From NCBI GenBank assembly GCA_947166135.1, contig CAMVDB010000003.1, positions 1 to 64,000 on the forward strand: a DNA stretch of 64,000 nt, in the 5' to 3' direction. Below are positions 45,064-52,019 of the stretch, one piece after another. The stretch is from an uncultured Clostridia bacterium. GTDB taxonomy: Bacteria; Bacillota; Clostridia; Oscillospirales; Acutalibacteraceae. Below the pieces are notes generated by a model that saw only the letters and a program-made list of their open reading frames with translations, did not search any database and was not told the DNA's origin. Positions within the stretch are counted from its first letter, which is position 1. Each line of letters begins with the position of its first letter. The position numbers were made by a program, and so were the translations under genes.

Positions 45064-46197
45064 ATGAAAATTTTTAGTATAATCTTATCGTTATTCTTTG
45101 TAGTATTTTTTATTGCAGGTTGCGGCAGACAAACCGCAAATGAGACGGCTACAGAAGCACAAACAGACGTCGAAAACGAAACTAAAACAGATGAACCGCC
45201 TTTTTTCGATGAGTCAACCCCAATAGGAGAAGGAGCCCTTGACATTACTGCGGCTAAAAATCAAAACGGAATAATCGTTTCGGTCGATTTTAGTGTGGAC
45301 GGCGGTTCCGGGGACAGAAGCGGCTGGCTATATATGTTGACGCTTGTCGAAAGCGCTGATATCGCCGAGCATGTTAATACAGTTATTTACACGGTGACAG
45401 ATACATCAAGCAAAGACGTGGGATATGCCACCTTTGCTGCCGGTAATCTCCAAAATAATCAATATCCTGCATTCTATGATGAAAACCACGATTATTTGAA
45501 CGATAATACTATAGATAAGCTGCAATTCTTTTACGATAGTAAAGCGGTGACAGCGGCTTTCAATAGTTTACGTTCGGCTTGCGGTTTGGAACTAAAGGAC
45601 GAGGAAATATCGTCTGCTCCGGAGGGGAACGAGTCGCCGACTGAAAAACCCGTTAAAAAAGAAATAATCAACAATACATCAGCTAACGGCTTTTATGCTA
45701 ACGGAAACGGCGATTATGTTGCCACGGGGTTAAAGGTCACGGATTATGCGGTTCTGCATATCGAGTATCAAGGAGAACAGCATTTTTCTGTAGTATCATA
45801 CGAAGGCGATTCGTATGACGATTTGCTTGTAAATACAACAGGCTCTTATTCGGGCGACGTATTGATTGACCATTCCGGTGATTATTCGCTGGAGATCAAG
45901 GCTACGGGAGATTGGAGCATTACTTCATCCGGGCTGTCAATAGATGATACGACGTCCTTTTCCGGCTCAGGTGACGCTGTGACAGGAATCACGAGTACGT
46001 CCGGGGGTATATGGGAAATCACGCACCGCGGTCAAAGTCATTTTTCTGTTATAGAATATGGCTTAAAAATAGGTTACATGGATTTGCTGGCTAATACGAC
46101 CGGAGATTACTCGGGTACGGTTAAAGTTGAGTCGGGAGATTACATATTCTTTAAAATAAACGCTGATGGAGATTGGACTATCAAAAAGACAGATTAA
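45064..46197 (+). CDS. Prophage-borne lipoprotein with duplicated C-terminal domain
   Basis: A 377-residue lipoprotein: signal, lipobox FFIAGC, then a 40-residue low-complexity Thr/Glu linker and a globular domain (about 55-190). The C-terminal half contains two homologous repeats (about 215-290 and 300-377), each with HFSV, a DLL-NTTG-YSG stretch and GDWSI/GDWTI. No catalytic motif. The gene is more AT-rich than the chromosome around it. Probably lysogenic conversion cargo exposed on the host surface. Confidence 0.75.
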   Translation: MKIFSIILSLFFVVFFIAGCGRQTANETATEAQTDVENETKTDEPPFFDESTPIGEGALDITAAKNQNGIIVSVDFSVDGGSGDRSGWLYMLTLVESADIAEHVNTVIYTVTDTSSKDVGYATFAAGNLQNNQYPAFYDENHDYLNDNTIDKLQFFYDSKAVTAAFNSLRSACGLELKDEEISSAPEGNESPTEKPVKKEIINNTSANGFYANGNGDYVATGLKVTDYAVLHIEYQGEQHFSVVSYEGDSYDDLLVNTTGSYSGDVLIDHSGDYSLEIKATGDWSITSSGLSIDDTTSFSGSGDAVTGITSTSGGIWEITHRGQSHFSVIEYGLKIGYMDLLANTTGDYSGTVKVESGDYIFFKINADGDWTIKKTD

Positions 46198-46216
46198 TAA
46201 TCGCTGTATAGAGCGG

Positions 46217-46255
46217 TGCGTTACGTGGCGGTGTAACGTGCCGCTTTATTTAAAA
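46217..46255 (+). terminator. Rho-independent terminator
   Basis: Stem AGCGGTGCGTTAC against GTAACGTGCCGCT with an eight-base loop, then TTTATTT, just after the lipoprotein gene. Confidence 0.85.
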
Positions 46256-46265
46256 AAATAATCTC

Positions 46266-46294
46266 TTGACGTTATCGAAAATATGTTCTATAAT
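46266..46294 (+). promoter_or_regulatory. Strong promoter of the 37-residue ORF
   Basis: TTGACG (46266-46271) and a perfect TATAAT (46289-46294) are exactly 17 bases apart. Confidence 0.8.
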
Positions 46295-46326
46295 TAGTAA
46301 TAGAATAGAACGAAAGGGGTGCTGAT

Positions 46327-46440
46327 ATGCACGACTACATGAAGATGATTCACGTAATGCTGAGACGAATAAAGACAAGAGAACAGTTAAAGAGGATATA
46401 CGATTATATCTGCTTTATCTATCTGAAGGGCGGCGATTGA
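46327..46440 (+). CDS. Small protein of 37 residues
   Basis: MHDYMKMIHVMLRRIKTREQ is the start; the rest continues with basic and aromatic residues and ends YLKGGD. AAAGGGG lies nine bases before the ATG, a strong promoter precedes it, and a GGGCGGC/GAGCCGCTC terminator stem overlaps its end with a T-run at 46446. Small basic proteins of this type are common in prophages and mobile elements of Firmicutes; function unknown. Too short for most gene finders. Confidence 0.65.
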   Translation: MHDYMKMIHVMLRRIKTREQLKRIYDYICFIYLKGGD

Positions 46441-46453
46441 GCCGCTCTTTTTT

Positions 46454-46807
46454 TTATTGTGTCAATTTCTTAAGTAAATCTGCAACCTTGCGTCGATCTT
46501 CAGGTGACATTCTCAAGTAGTTTGTTACTATATTTTTTTCTGTAGGTGAAAGGTCATACTCCTCGGCAAGATCGTCAAGCAGGGCGTCCGGAACCGCAAG
46601 AAACATCTCACCTTCGCCTTCCTCCAGCCAGAGAGGATTAACCTTAAACGTTTTACAGATCAAATTAATCATTAATTCTTTAATAGGAGCCCTGCCGAGT
46701 TCAATATTGGCAATTACATCTCGTTTTACACCGAGTTTTTCACCAAAAGCTTCTTGTGACAGCTTGAGTTCTTTTCTAATACTTTTGACTCTATCACATG
46801 TTGTCAT
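46454..46807 (-). CDS. Prophage XRE-type repressor
   Basis: A 117-residue protein. The N-terminal helix-turn-helix is RKELKLSQEAFGEKLGVKRDVIANIELG and the C-terminal part is helical (LTPTEKNIVTNYLRMSPEDRRKV-like). It probably maintains lysogeny by binding the operators at 46857-46936 between it and the rightward promoter. The start ATG 46807 has AGGAGGTG upstream on the minus strand. Confidence 0.85.
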   Translation of the reverse strand: MTTCDRVKSIRKELKLSQEAFGEKLGVKRDVIANIELGRAPIKELMINLICKTFKVNPLWLEEGEGEMFLAVPDALLDDLAEEYDLSPTEKNIVTNYLRMSPEDRRKVADLLKKLTQ

Positions 46808-46856
46808 AGCGACACCTCCTCACATTTTTTTGTGTATTATATCATATTATTTTCGT

Positions 46857-46936
46857 GGTGTCAACACAAATTATTTAAGAAATATTCAAGAAATGTGTTG
46901 ACAAGCGCAAATCTGAATAGTATAATTGTGTTGAAA
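46857..46936. promoter_or_regulatory. Divergent lysogeny control region
   Basis: Rightward promoter TTGACA (46898-46903) and TATAAT (46921-46926) with 17-base spacing. Three copies of a TGTGTTGA-type box occur: 46857-46866 (inverse), about 46894-46903 and about 46927-46936. They overlap or flank the promoter and look like repressor sites between the repressor gene and the early genes. Confidence 0.65.
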
Positions 46937-46959
46937 TCACATTAAAGGAGGTGCTCACC

Positions 46960-47115
46960 GTGTCGACAACCACAGAGATTAGAGAAACCGTAAGCGATAT
47001 CGTTGAAGCTCTGAAGCAGCTTCCCAAAGAGAAACAGGACTATCTCAACGGTTATGTGCAAGGTATCGCTGACGCTTCTCGTATCGAGGATCGCGACGAA
47101 CCCAAATCAGCATAA
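46960..47115 (+). CDS. Small prophage early protein, 51 residues
   Basis: GTG start preceded by AAAGGAGGTG. The sequence STTTEIRETVSDIVEALKQL then PKEKQDYLNGYVQGIADASR is helical and charged, as in small early proteins of Clostridial phages. First gene rightward of the lysogeny promoter. Function unknown. Confidence 0.65.
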   Translation: MSTTTEIRETVSDIVEALKQLPKEKQDYLNGYVQGIADASRIEDRDEPKSA

Positions 47116-47130
47116 GAAGGAGGGTTGTAT

Positions 47131-47289
47131 GTGGATTCTATATTTCGCAGGTTTCATGTGAAAGAACCTGAAAAGGCAGAGGATCTTCAACGCTTGATCG
47201 CAGAGAAGAACCTCAGTAAAGATGACCTGATTCTGATACTGTCGACGATAGAGTTGGGTGATGTAGAGGAGAGGGAGGTGAACACGTGA
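47131..47289 (+). CDS. Small prophage protein, 52 residues
   Basis: GTG start at 47131 with AAGGAGGG upstream; the ATG two bases earlier leads to an immediate stop. Hydrophilic: KEPEKAEDLQRLIAEKNLSK and DDLILILSTIEL. The stop overlaps the start of the next open frame. Function unknown. Confidence 0.55.
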   Translation: MDSIFRRFHVKEPEKAEDLQRLIAEKNLSKDDLILILSTIELGDVEEREVNT

Positions 47290-47537
47290 TACGTCAGATC
47301 ATGATAATAATAGAAACCGCCCTTGCAACATTTCTGTTCACAAAGGCGGGAGAATTCTTATTTTATTATCTGAAGATAAATCGTGACAGCGCCTACAATC
47401 AGAGCAACGACAACGCCTGCGATCGTCCAGAACAAAGAGCTTTTGTACCAGACGGACGATTTACTCTTCCTGTTATCATCAGCCTTTTTGCTAACGGAAT
47501 AACCATACTCTTTGCGCTGATCGTATTGCTTACCTGA
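47286..47537 (+). CDS. Small membrane protein (alternative to the minus-strand frame)
   Basis: An 83-residue frame starting GTG 47286, overlapping the previous gene (GTGA), with GGGAGGTG six bases upstream. The first 30 residues are hydrophobic (IIIETALATFLFTKAGEFL); the second half overlaps an antisense 60-residue frame on the minus strand (47358-47540). Only one of the two needs to be real over the overlap. The start signal favours this one. Confidence 0.45.
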   Translation: MIRQIMIIIETALATFLFTKAGEFLFYYLKINRDSAYNQSNDNACDRPEQRAFVPDGRFTLPVIISLFANGITILFALIVLLT

Positions 47538-47540
47538 CAT
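47358..47540 (-). CDS. Possible 60-residue membrane protein, antisense to the 47286 frame
   Basis: MSGKQYDQRKEYGYSV then a Lys/Ser-rich stretch, WYKSSLFW and one C-terminal hydrophobic helix (TIAGVVVALIVGAVTIYL). The composition looks natural for a small bitopic protein, but the upstream region has no good ribosome site and no neighbour in this direction. Listed as an alternative. Confidence 0.35.
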   Translation of the reverse strand: MSGKQYDQRKEYGYSVSKKADDNRKSKSSVWYKSSLFWTIAGVVVALIVGAVTIYLQIIK

Positions 47541-47558
47541 AGCACAATCCAGATATCT

Positions 47559-47727
47559 TCTCCGGCGTCAGGCGAGCGCGTCGCTCGTCCTCGGCCGCCT
47601 GCCATGCGGCTGACCCCCAATATCCTTGAACATTCGAAAATACTCCTGTTATTTTATTGCGCTGATTCTAAGCGGGCGGCGCGTTCACCTGACGTCGGAG
47701 GCTAAAGGTTGCATGGTTCTATGCAAC
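47559..47727. other. Gene-free stretch with inverted repeats
   Basis: Arms of about 22 bases (47559-47580 and 47676-47701, sharing CTCCGGCGTCAGG-type sequence with a few mismatches) bracket a GC-rich segment. A separate GTTGCAT/ATGCAAC hairpin at 47708-47727 lies ahead of the next gene. No open frame is supported. It could be a structured RNA or a regulatory site. Confidence 0.4.
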
Positions 47728-47768
47728 GAAACAAGCTATTCAATCATAGTATGGAAGAGGTGATGAAA

Positions 47769-47981
47769 ATGGGACGAGGCAATAAGTATTCGGTCGATAT
47801 CTGTATGGAGGACGGCGATCAGGTGATCCCGTATCTGCATATTGATATCGACGGTGAGAAGAAGGTCGTGACATGGCTCGTCTCGGAGGACGACCGAAAG
47901 AAGTACGAGCATAAGATGCTCAAAAACATAGGGGAGAGCATGAGCCGCTACTACGCCGCTCACCCCGAGAGATTACATTAA
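47769..47981 (+). CDS. Small prophage protein
   Basis: A 70-residue protein starting MGRGNKYSVDICMEDGDQ. ATG 47769 has GAGGTG about six bases upstream; earlier in-frame ATGs (47751, 47763) precede or overlap that site. Acidic start, helical C-terminus ending RYYAAHPERLH. No family recognised. Confidence 0.6.
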   Translation: MGRGNKYSVDICMEDGDQVIPYLHIDIDGEKKVVTWLVSEDDRKKYEHKMLKNIGESMSRYYAAHPERLH

Positions 47982-47993
47982 GGAGATGACCAA

Positions 47994-48383
47994 ATGAAAC
48001 ATAATACTATTTACTTCCTCGCGGCGCTGATTTGCTTCGAGGCGGGCGTGACCGCCCAGCTGAGCAAGATCTGGGTGCTCGCGATCCTGATGTATCTGGC
48101 GACGGTGATCTTCGCCGTCAAGCTGATGCTTGAGAATAACAGGCACGATGATCAGATCAAGGAAGAATACGAGCGAAACCGCAAGGCGATCGATAACCTG
48201 TATAAGTACATCGAGGACAACCGCCTCATGACCGCCGACGAGATCAAGGCCGTCACCGAGCAGGAGGACAAGCCCCGCAGCAACATCCGCCCCGGCAGCC
48301 GTCCGAGTATTAAATACATGAATCTGAGAGTCGAGAAGGAGGCAGACCATGACACTGGGCGAGAAAATCGGGAAACTGCGTAA
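47994..48383 (+). CDS. Small membrane protein with coiled-coil tail
   Basis: A 129-residue protein. Two N-terminal hydrophobic segments (about 6-22 and 27-45) and a charged helical region (RHDDQIKEEYERNRKAID) that is likely cytoplasmic. The end overlaps the start of the next gene by 35 bases. Possibly a phage membrane-associated accessory protein; function unknown. Confidence 0.6.
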   Translation: MKHNTIYFLAALICFEAGVTAQLSKIWVLAILMYLATVIFAVKLMLENNRHDDQIKEEYERNRKAIDNLYKYIEDNRLMTADEIKAVTEQEDKPRSNIRPGSRPSIKYMNLRVEKEADHDTGRENRETA

Positions 48384-48552
48384 GGATCGATACTGGTCGC
48401 AGACTTGGCTCGCCGATCTTGTAGGAGCTCGTCAGCCTGTGATTTCAAATTGGGAGCAAGATTACGTGCAACCGAATATCTACAATTTACAAAGAATTGC
48501 TCGAGCCTTCAATATCACAATTGATGAACTTTTGAAAGGAGTTGAATTATGA
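48349..48552 (+). CDS. XRE-family DNA-binding protein
   Basis: A 67-residue helix-turn-helix protein (IGKLRKDRYWSQTWLADLVG then RQPVISNWEQ). It consists of the DNA-binding domain only, as in Cro-like or small accessory regulators. It overlaps both neighbours, and AAGGAGG lies upstream of its start. Confidence 0.8.
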   Translation: MTLGEKIGKLRKDRYWSQTWLADLVGARQPVISNWEQDYVQPNIYNLQRIARAFNITIDELLKGVEL

Positions 48553-48794
48553 TGCCGACATGGGTCAGGGTGCTGCTTACCGTAGCTGCAGGAGCGTGGA
48601 TGATAGGATGGATCATCGTCATCGGCCGCCTCGCCGTGAAGTTCACCGCCGAGCTGATGGGCGAGGATGAAGGCAAAGAAAAAGCCGACCGAGGTACCTG
48701 CAATACCTCAATCGGCAGACGAAAAACATCTTACATTAAGTATATACAAGCCCGCACGGTTTGTCAAGGAGGAAGATATCATGATATCAATTGA
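48549..48794 (+). CDS. Small membrane protein
   Basis: An 81-residue frame starting at ATG 48549 (overlapping the previous stop, ATGATG), with AAAGGAG upstream. One hydrophobic helix (VLLTVAAGAWMIGWIIVI). The last 40 residues overlap the next frame, and the composition there (RGTCNTSIGRRK) looks less natural. A frameshift or early termination is possible. Confidence 0.5.
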   Translation: MMPTWVRVLLTVAAGAWMIGWIIVIGRLAVKFTAELMGEDEGKEKADRGTCNTSIGRRKTSYIKYIQARTVCQGGRYHDIN

Positions 48795-48933
48795 TCTGAA
48801 AATTCTGATTATCGGCGCGATCTCCATCTTCATCATCGGGGCCTGCATCGGACTCGTCACCATGGCGCTGATGAACATGGCGAAGGAATCGGATAAGCAT
48901 TACGGGATAGAAGATAAGGAGGACAGTAAGTGA
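48667..48933 (+). CDS. Small prophage protein with possible internal start
   Basis: The frame opens with MKAKKKPTEVPAIPQSADEK and LTLSIYKPARFVKEEDI, a natural-looking basic segment. From ATG 48781, preceded by AAGGAGG, it reads as a 50-residue membrane protein with one hydrophobic helix (ILIIGAISIFIIGACIGLV). Either the full 88 residues or the 50-residue product is made. The first part overlaps the 48549 frame in another register. Confidence 0.5.
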   Translation: MKAKKKPTEVPAIPQSADEKHLTLSIYKPARFVKEEDIMISIDLKILIIGAISIFIIGACIGLVTMALMNMAKESDKHYGIEDKEDSK

Positions 48934-49091
48934 CACAATATGACAGAATCAGAAATATGACGGTTGAGGAGATGGCACGGGCCTTAAAAAAACGTGGGTG
49001 CCCTCCGGATATTCCCAGCAGCACATGCAACAGCTGTATGTCTTGTGAGTCATGCTGGCTCGACTATTTGAATCAGGAGGTAGAGGAATGA
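48930..49091 (+). CDS. Small cysteine-rich prophage protein
   Basis: A 53-residue protein from GTG 48930, which overlaps the previous stop. The sequence CPPDIPSSTCNSCMSCESC has five cysteines in 19 residues and probably binds zinc or another metal. It ends at 49091, overlapping the next ATG. Confidence 0.6.
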   Translation: MTQYDRIRNMTVEEMARALKKRGCPPDIPSSTCNSCMSCESCWLDYLNQEVEE

Positions 49092-49453
49092 GAGAAATAC
49101 TATTCCGCGGAAAGCGGATTGATAATGGGGAGTGGTTAGAAGGATATTACGGTTTTGATGATAACAAACCGTTAATTGCTATAAACAAGGCGAATGGGAT
49201 AAACGGATATTTTGTTGCCGCCGAAACTGTTGGGCAGTTCACAGGCTTGACCGACAAGAACGGCAAGAAGATATTCGAGGGGGATATTATTTTTGATCCT
49301 GAGATAAAAGACAACTACATAGTTGAATTTGATGAAGGTGGCTTCTGTGCAGGAGATATGTTTTTACAAGCATATATTTCGTTTGATGAGTTTAGTTGCG
49401 AAGTCATCGGCAACATCCACGATAACCCTGAACTGTTGGAGGGCAAACAATGA
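49088..49453 (+). CDS. YopX-family prophage protein
   Basis: A 121-residue protein with the YopX pattern REILFRGKRIDNGEW, VGQFTGLTDKNGKKIFEGDII and EVIGNIHDNPELL. YopX proteins are common in temperate phages of Firmicutes; the function is not established. The ATG at 49088 overlaps the stop of the small cysteine-rich gene and has GGAGGTAGAGG upstream. It also overlaps the next gene (ATGA). Confidence 0.85.
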   Translation: MREILFRGKRIDNGEWLEGYYGFDDNKPLIAINKANGINGYFVAAETVGQFTGLTDKNGKKIFEGDIIFDPEIKDNYIVEFDEGGFCAGDMFLQAYISFDEFSCEVIGNIHDNPELLEGKQ

Positions 49454-49728
49454 GCCTGATGACACTTGATGAGGCAATTCAACATTGTCGTGATAAAGAA
49501 AACTGTTCACAATGCGGTCAGGAACATAAGCGGCTCAGAGAGTGGCTTGAGGAATTGAAAGATCTGAGAACGCGATACAATATCCCGACCCCTCACGGCA
49601 GACTGATTGACGCGGACAAACTACACAGTATATTGCTTGATATGTGGCAGTCGGACTGTAATCAATCATTTATTGATGCTATAAGAGAGGTTGGCGGCAT
49701 GCCTACCATCATAGAAGCGGAGGAGTGA
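49450..49728 (+). CDS. Prophage protein of unknown function
   Basis: A 92-residue protein. An N-terminal cysteine pair (CSQCGQEHK) and the typical phage-type segment HGRLIDADKLHSILLDMW are seen. Start overlaps the YopX gene (ATGA). Related sequences occur in many Clostridial prophages; no function known. Confidence 0.7.
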   Translation: MSLMTLDEAIQHCRDKENCSQCGQEHKRLREWLEELKDLRTRYNIPTPHGRLIDADKLHSILLDMWQSDCNQSFIDAIREVGGMPTIIEAEE

Positions 49729-49730
49729 AT

Positions 49731-49919
49731 ATGTGCGAAACAAACAGACGCCGCGAAATTATCGCAAAGATCAGAAGCGGCGAGATTTTCTGCCCTGATA
49801 CCTGCCCGATCGCCGATAAGTGTGAGCGCCCAAAACACAACTATTGGGGGAGTGTGACAAGGCAGATAAGGTGCGCAAACAACATTATGAAAGCGGAGGG
49901 GTGTAAGTATGGATTATAG
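49731..49919 (+). CDS. Small cysteine-rich prophage protein
   Basis: A 62-residue protein with four or five cysteines spaced as in metal-binding proteins (CPDTCPIADKC). ATG 49731 is preferred over GTG 49725, because GGAGGAG lies seven bases away. Its end overlaps the next gene. Confidence 0.6.
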   Translation: MCETNRRREIIAKIRSGEIFCPDTCPIADKCERPKHNYWGSVTRQIRCANNIMKAEGCKYGL

Positions 49920-50016
49920 CTACGGAGAAGATATAGGCTTCGATCAAGCTTATTATGACCAGTTTGAGGATGAATACGACGATTATGATGAGGACTATGA
50001 TGACTGGGAGGAATAA
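49909..50016 (+). CDS. Strongly acidic 35-residue protein
   Basis: Most of its 35 residues are Asp, Glu or Tyr, for example DQFEDEYDDYDEDYDDWEE. ATG 49909 follows GGAGGGG with seven-base spacing. Short acidic phage proteins can mimic DNA and block host restriction or recombination; that role is only a hypothesis here. Sits ahead of the nuclease and methyltransferase genes. Confidence 0.55.
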   Translation: MDYSYGEDIGFDQAYYDQFEDEYDDYDEDYDDWEE

Positions 50017-50018
50017 TT

Positions 50019-50213
50019 ATGTGTGAAGTATGCGGATATGTACGGTGCCCCGCGGGGTGTCCGAACGCTCAGCCGGTCGTAGCGGGGCTGTGCTGGCGCT
50101 GCGGGTGCGAGATCTACGCGGGGGACAGGGTATACAACATCAACGACGAGATTTGGTGTGAAAACTGTATCGACGAATGTGAGACGGAGGCGGATTATCC
50201 CGATGACGAATAA
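50019..50213 (+). CDS. Small zinc-ribbon protein
   Basis: A 64-residue protein with two CxxC pairs (CEVCGYVRCPAGC and CWRCGCEIY, then CENCIDEC). Probably a zinc ribbon. GGGAGGAATAATT precedes the start. Overlaps the start of the nuclease gene. Confidence 0.7.
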   Translation: MCEVCGYVRCPAGCPNAQPVVAGLCWRCGCEIYAGDRVYNINDEIWCENCIDECETEADYPDDE

Positions 50214-50610
50214 GAAGCTCGGCAACGACTTCGAGGCTGAGTTCTGCGAGATACTGAGAGCCCGCGGCTTCTGGGCTCATAATTTTGCTCAAAAGCGGGA
50301 GGGTCAGCCCGCCGATGTGATAGCGTGCGTCAACGGAAACCCCGCCCTGATCGACTGTAAGGTGTGCTCCACCAAGCGGGGCTTCCGACTCACGCGCATG
50401 GAGGAGAATCAACTCCTCTCGATGGCGCTGTGGCGTAAGACCGGCAACGGCTTCGGGTTCTTTGCGCTGAAATTCGACAGCGAGATCCTCCTGGTGCCTG
50501 AGCCTACGCTGTCCCGACTATCCCGCGAGCATAGCTCCGTGACCCTGGAGCAGATCAAACAGAACTATTATATGAGATTGGAGGACTGGATCGATTTATG
50601 GAAATCATAG
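50203..50610 (+). CDS. Holliday junction resolvase-like nuclease
   Basis: A 135-residue protein of the PD-(D/E)xK fold: GNDFEAEFCEIL, then PADVIACVNGNPALIDCKV, which matches the RecU/Hjc-like active site Asp-x(n)-Asp-x-Lys. It would resolve recombination or replication intermediates. ATG 50203 is chosen; the longer frame from 50158 overlaps the previous gene with no site. GGAGGCGG lies about 12 bases upstream. Confidence 0.7.
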   Translation: MTNKKLGNDFEAEFCEILRARGFWAHNFAQKREGQPADVIACVNGNPALIDCKVCSTKRGFRLTRMEENQLLSMALWRKTGNGFGFFALKFDSEILLVPEPTLSRLSREHSSVTLEQIKQNYYMRLEDWIDLWKS

Positions 50611-52019
50611 TGGGGAACACCGTCAGGGTGACCGATCCCACCCCCGAGGTCGAGATGTGGTGCAGAAATAACCTCACCATCGCGAACCCGGAATATGCAA
50701 AGAAACGGCGTATGAACTTCTGGACAGGCAATACGCCGAAGTCCCTCACGCTGTATGAGCGCGACGGCGACGACCTAATTCTGCCGTTCGGTACGCTGAG
50801 AGATATCGCTCGTCTGATGGGTGATGACGATACGATCAACGGCAGCTTTGCTCCGCGGCATGAGGTCGACTATCAAGGCGACGTTCCCTTATACGACTAT
50901 CAGGAGGAGGCTGTGCGTTGTCTCATCAACGAGCACTACGGCATTTTGCAGAGTCCCGCCGGCAGCGGCAAGACACAGATCGGAATCGCGCTGATCGCCC
51001 GCCTCGGGCTCAAGGCGCTGTGGATCACCCACACCCGCGATCTGCTGCACCAGAGTCACGATCGGGCACGGCGCTATCTGAACGACGACCTCTTCGGCAA
51101 TATCACCGACGGTAAGGTGCATATCGGCAAGGGTATCACCTTCGCAACAGTTCAGACGCTCGCACGGCTGAACCTGAGCGAGTACAGAGACTGCTGGGAT
51201 GTCGTTGTGGTCGATGAATGTCACCGCGCGGCGGGTACGCCGACGGCGCTGACGCAGTTTTATACAGTGCTCAATTCGCTTTCCGCTCGTCATAAGTACG
51301 GGCTGTCGGCGACGGTTCACCGCGGCGACGGAATGATCAAAGCGACCGAGGCACTGCTCGGAGGCATCGTGTACAACGTCCCCGAGTCGGCTGTAGCGGA
51401 CAAGATCATGAAGGTCGGCGTCTGCCCCTGCTCGACGGGAATCGGCGTTACGGACGAGGTACAGAACACCGACGGCACGATCAATTACGGTAAGCTGCTC
51501 TCATATCTCTGTGACAATCCGACACGTAACGCTCAGCTCGTCGCACGAATCATACAGAACAAGGAAAGACCGTCCCTGATCCTCTCGAACAGGCTCGGTC
51601 ATCTGGAAACGCTGATGAGTCTGCTGCCGCCCGATATGCGAAAGCAGGCGGTGATGATCTCAGGGAAGATGACGTCAAAGACCGGCAGGGCGGAGCGGGA
51701 TAAAGCGATCGAGGATATGCGAAAGGGCAAGAAGCGTTATCTCTTCGCAACGTATACGCTCGCGAAGGAGGGGCTCGACATCCCGTGCCTCGAACGACTG
51801 TATCTGACTACCCCGCAGAAGGATTACGCCGTCATCGCCCAGAGTGTGGGGCGGATCGCCCGTACATTTGACGGTAAGCAACCGCCGATATGCTATGACT
51901 TCGTGGACGACATCGGCTACCTGATACGGAGTTACAAGAAGCGCTGCACGACCTATCGGAAGGTCGGGTGTTATTTTGTACGCGAGGAGGTTAACCATGA
52001 AACAGCCTACGTTATTTGA
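50598..52019 (+). CDS. Superfamily 2 DEAD/DEAH helicase
   Basis: A 473-residue phage helicase. Walker A QSPAGSGKTQIG, DECH box VVVDECHRAAG, GLSATVHRGDG, and C-terminal YTLAKEGLDIPCL and QSVGRIARTF. Typical of phage replication modules. It overlaps the resolvase gene by 13 bases and the methyltransferase gene by 23. Confidence 0.88.
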   Translation: MEIIVGNTVRVTDPTPEVEMWCRNNLTIANPEYAKKRRMNFWTGNTPKSLTLYERDGDDLILPFGTLRDIARLMGDDDTINGSFAPRHEVDYQGDVPLYDYQEEAVRCLINEHYGILQSPAGSGKTQIGIALIARLGLKALWITHTRDLLHQSHDRARRYLNDDLFGNITDGKVHIGKGITFATVQTLARLNLSEYRDCWDVVVVDECHRAAGTPTALTQFYTVLNSLSARHKYGLSATVHRGDGMIKATEALLGGIVYNVPESAVADKIMKVGVCPCSTGIGVTDEVQNTDGTINYGKLLSYLCDNPTRNAQLVARIIQNKERPSLILSNRLGHLETLMSLLPPDMRKQAVMISGKMTSKTGRAERDKAIEDMRKGKKRYLFATYTLAKEGLDIPCLERLYLTTPQKDYAVIAQSVGRIARTFDGKQPPICYDFVDDIGYLIRSYKKRCTTYRKVGCYFVREEVNHETAYVI

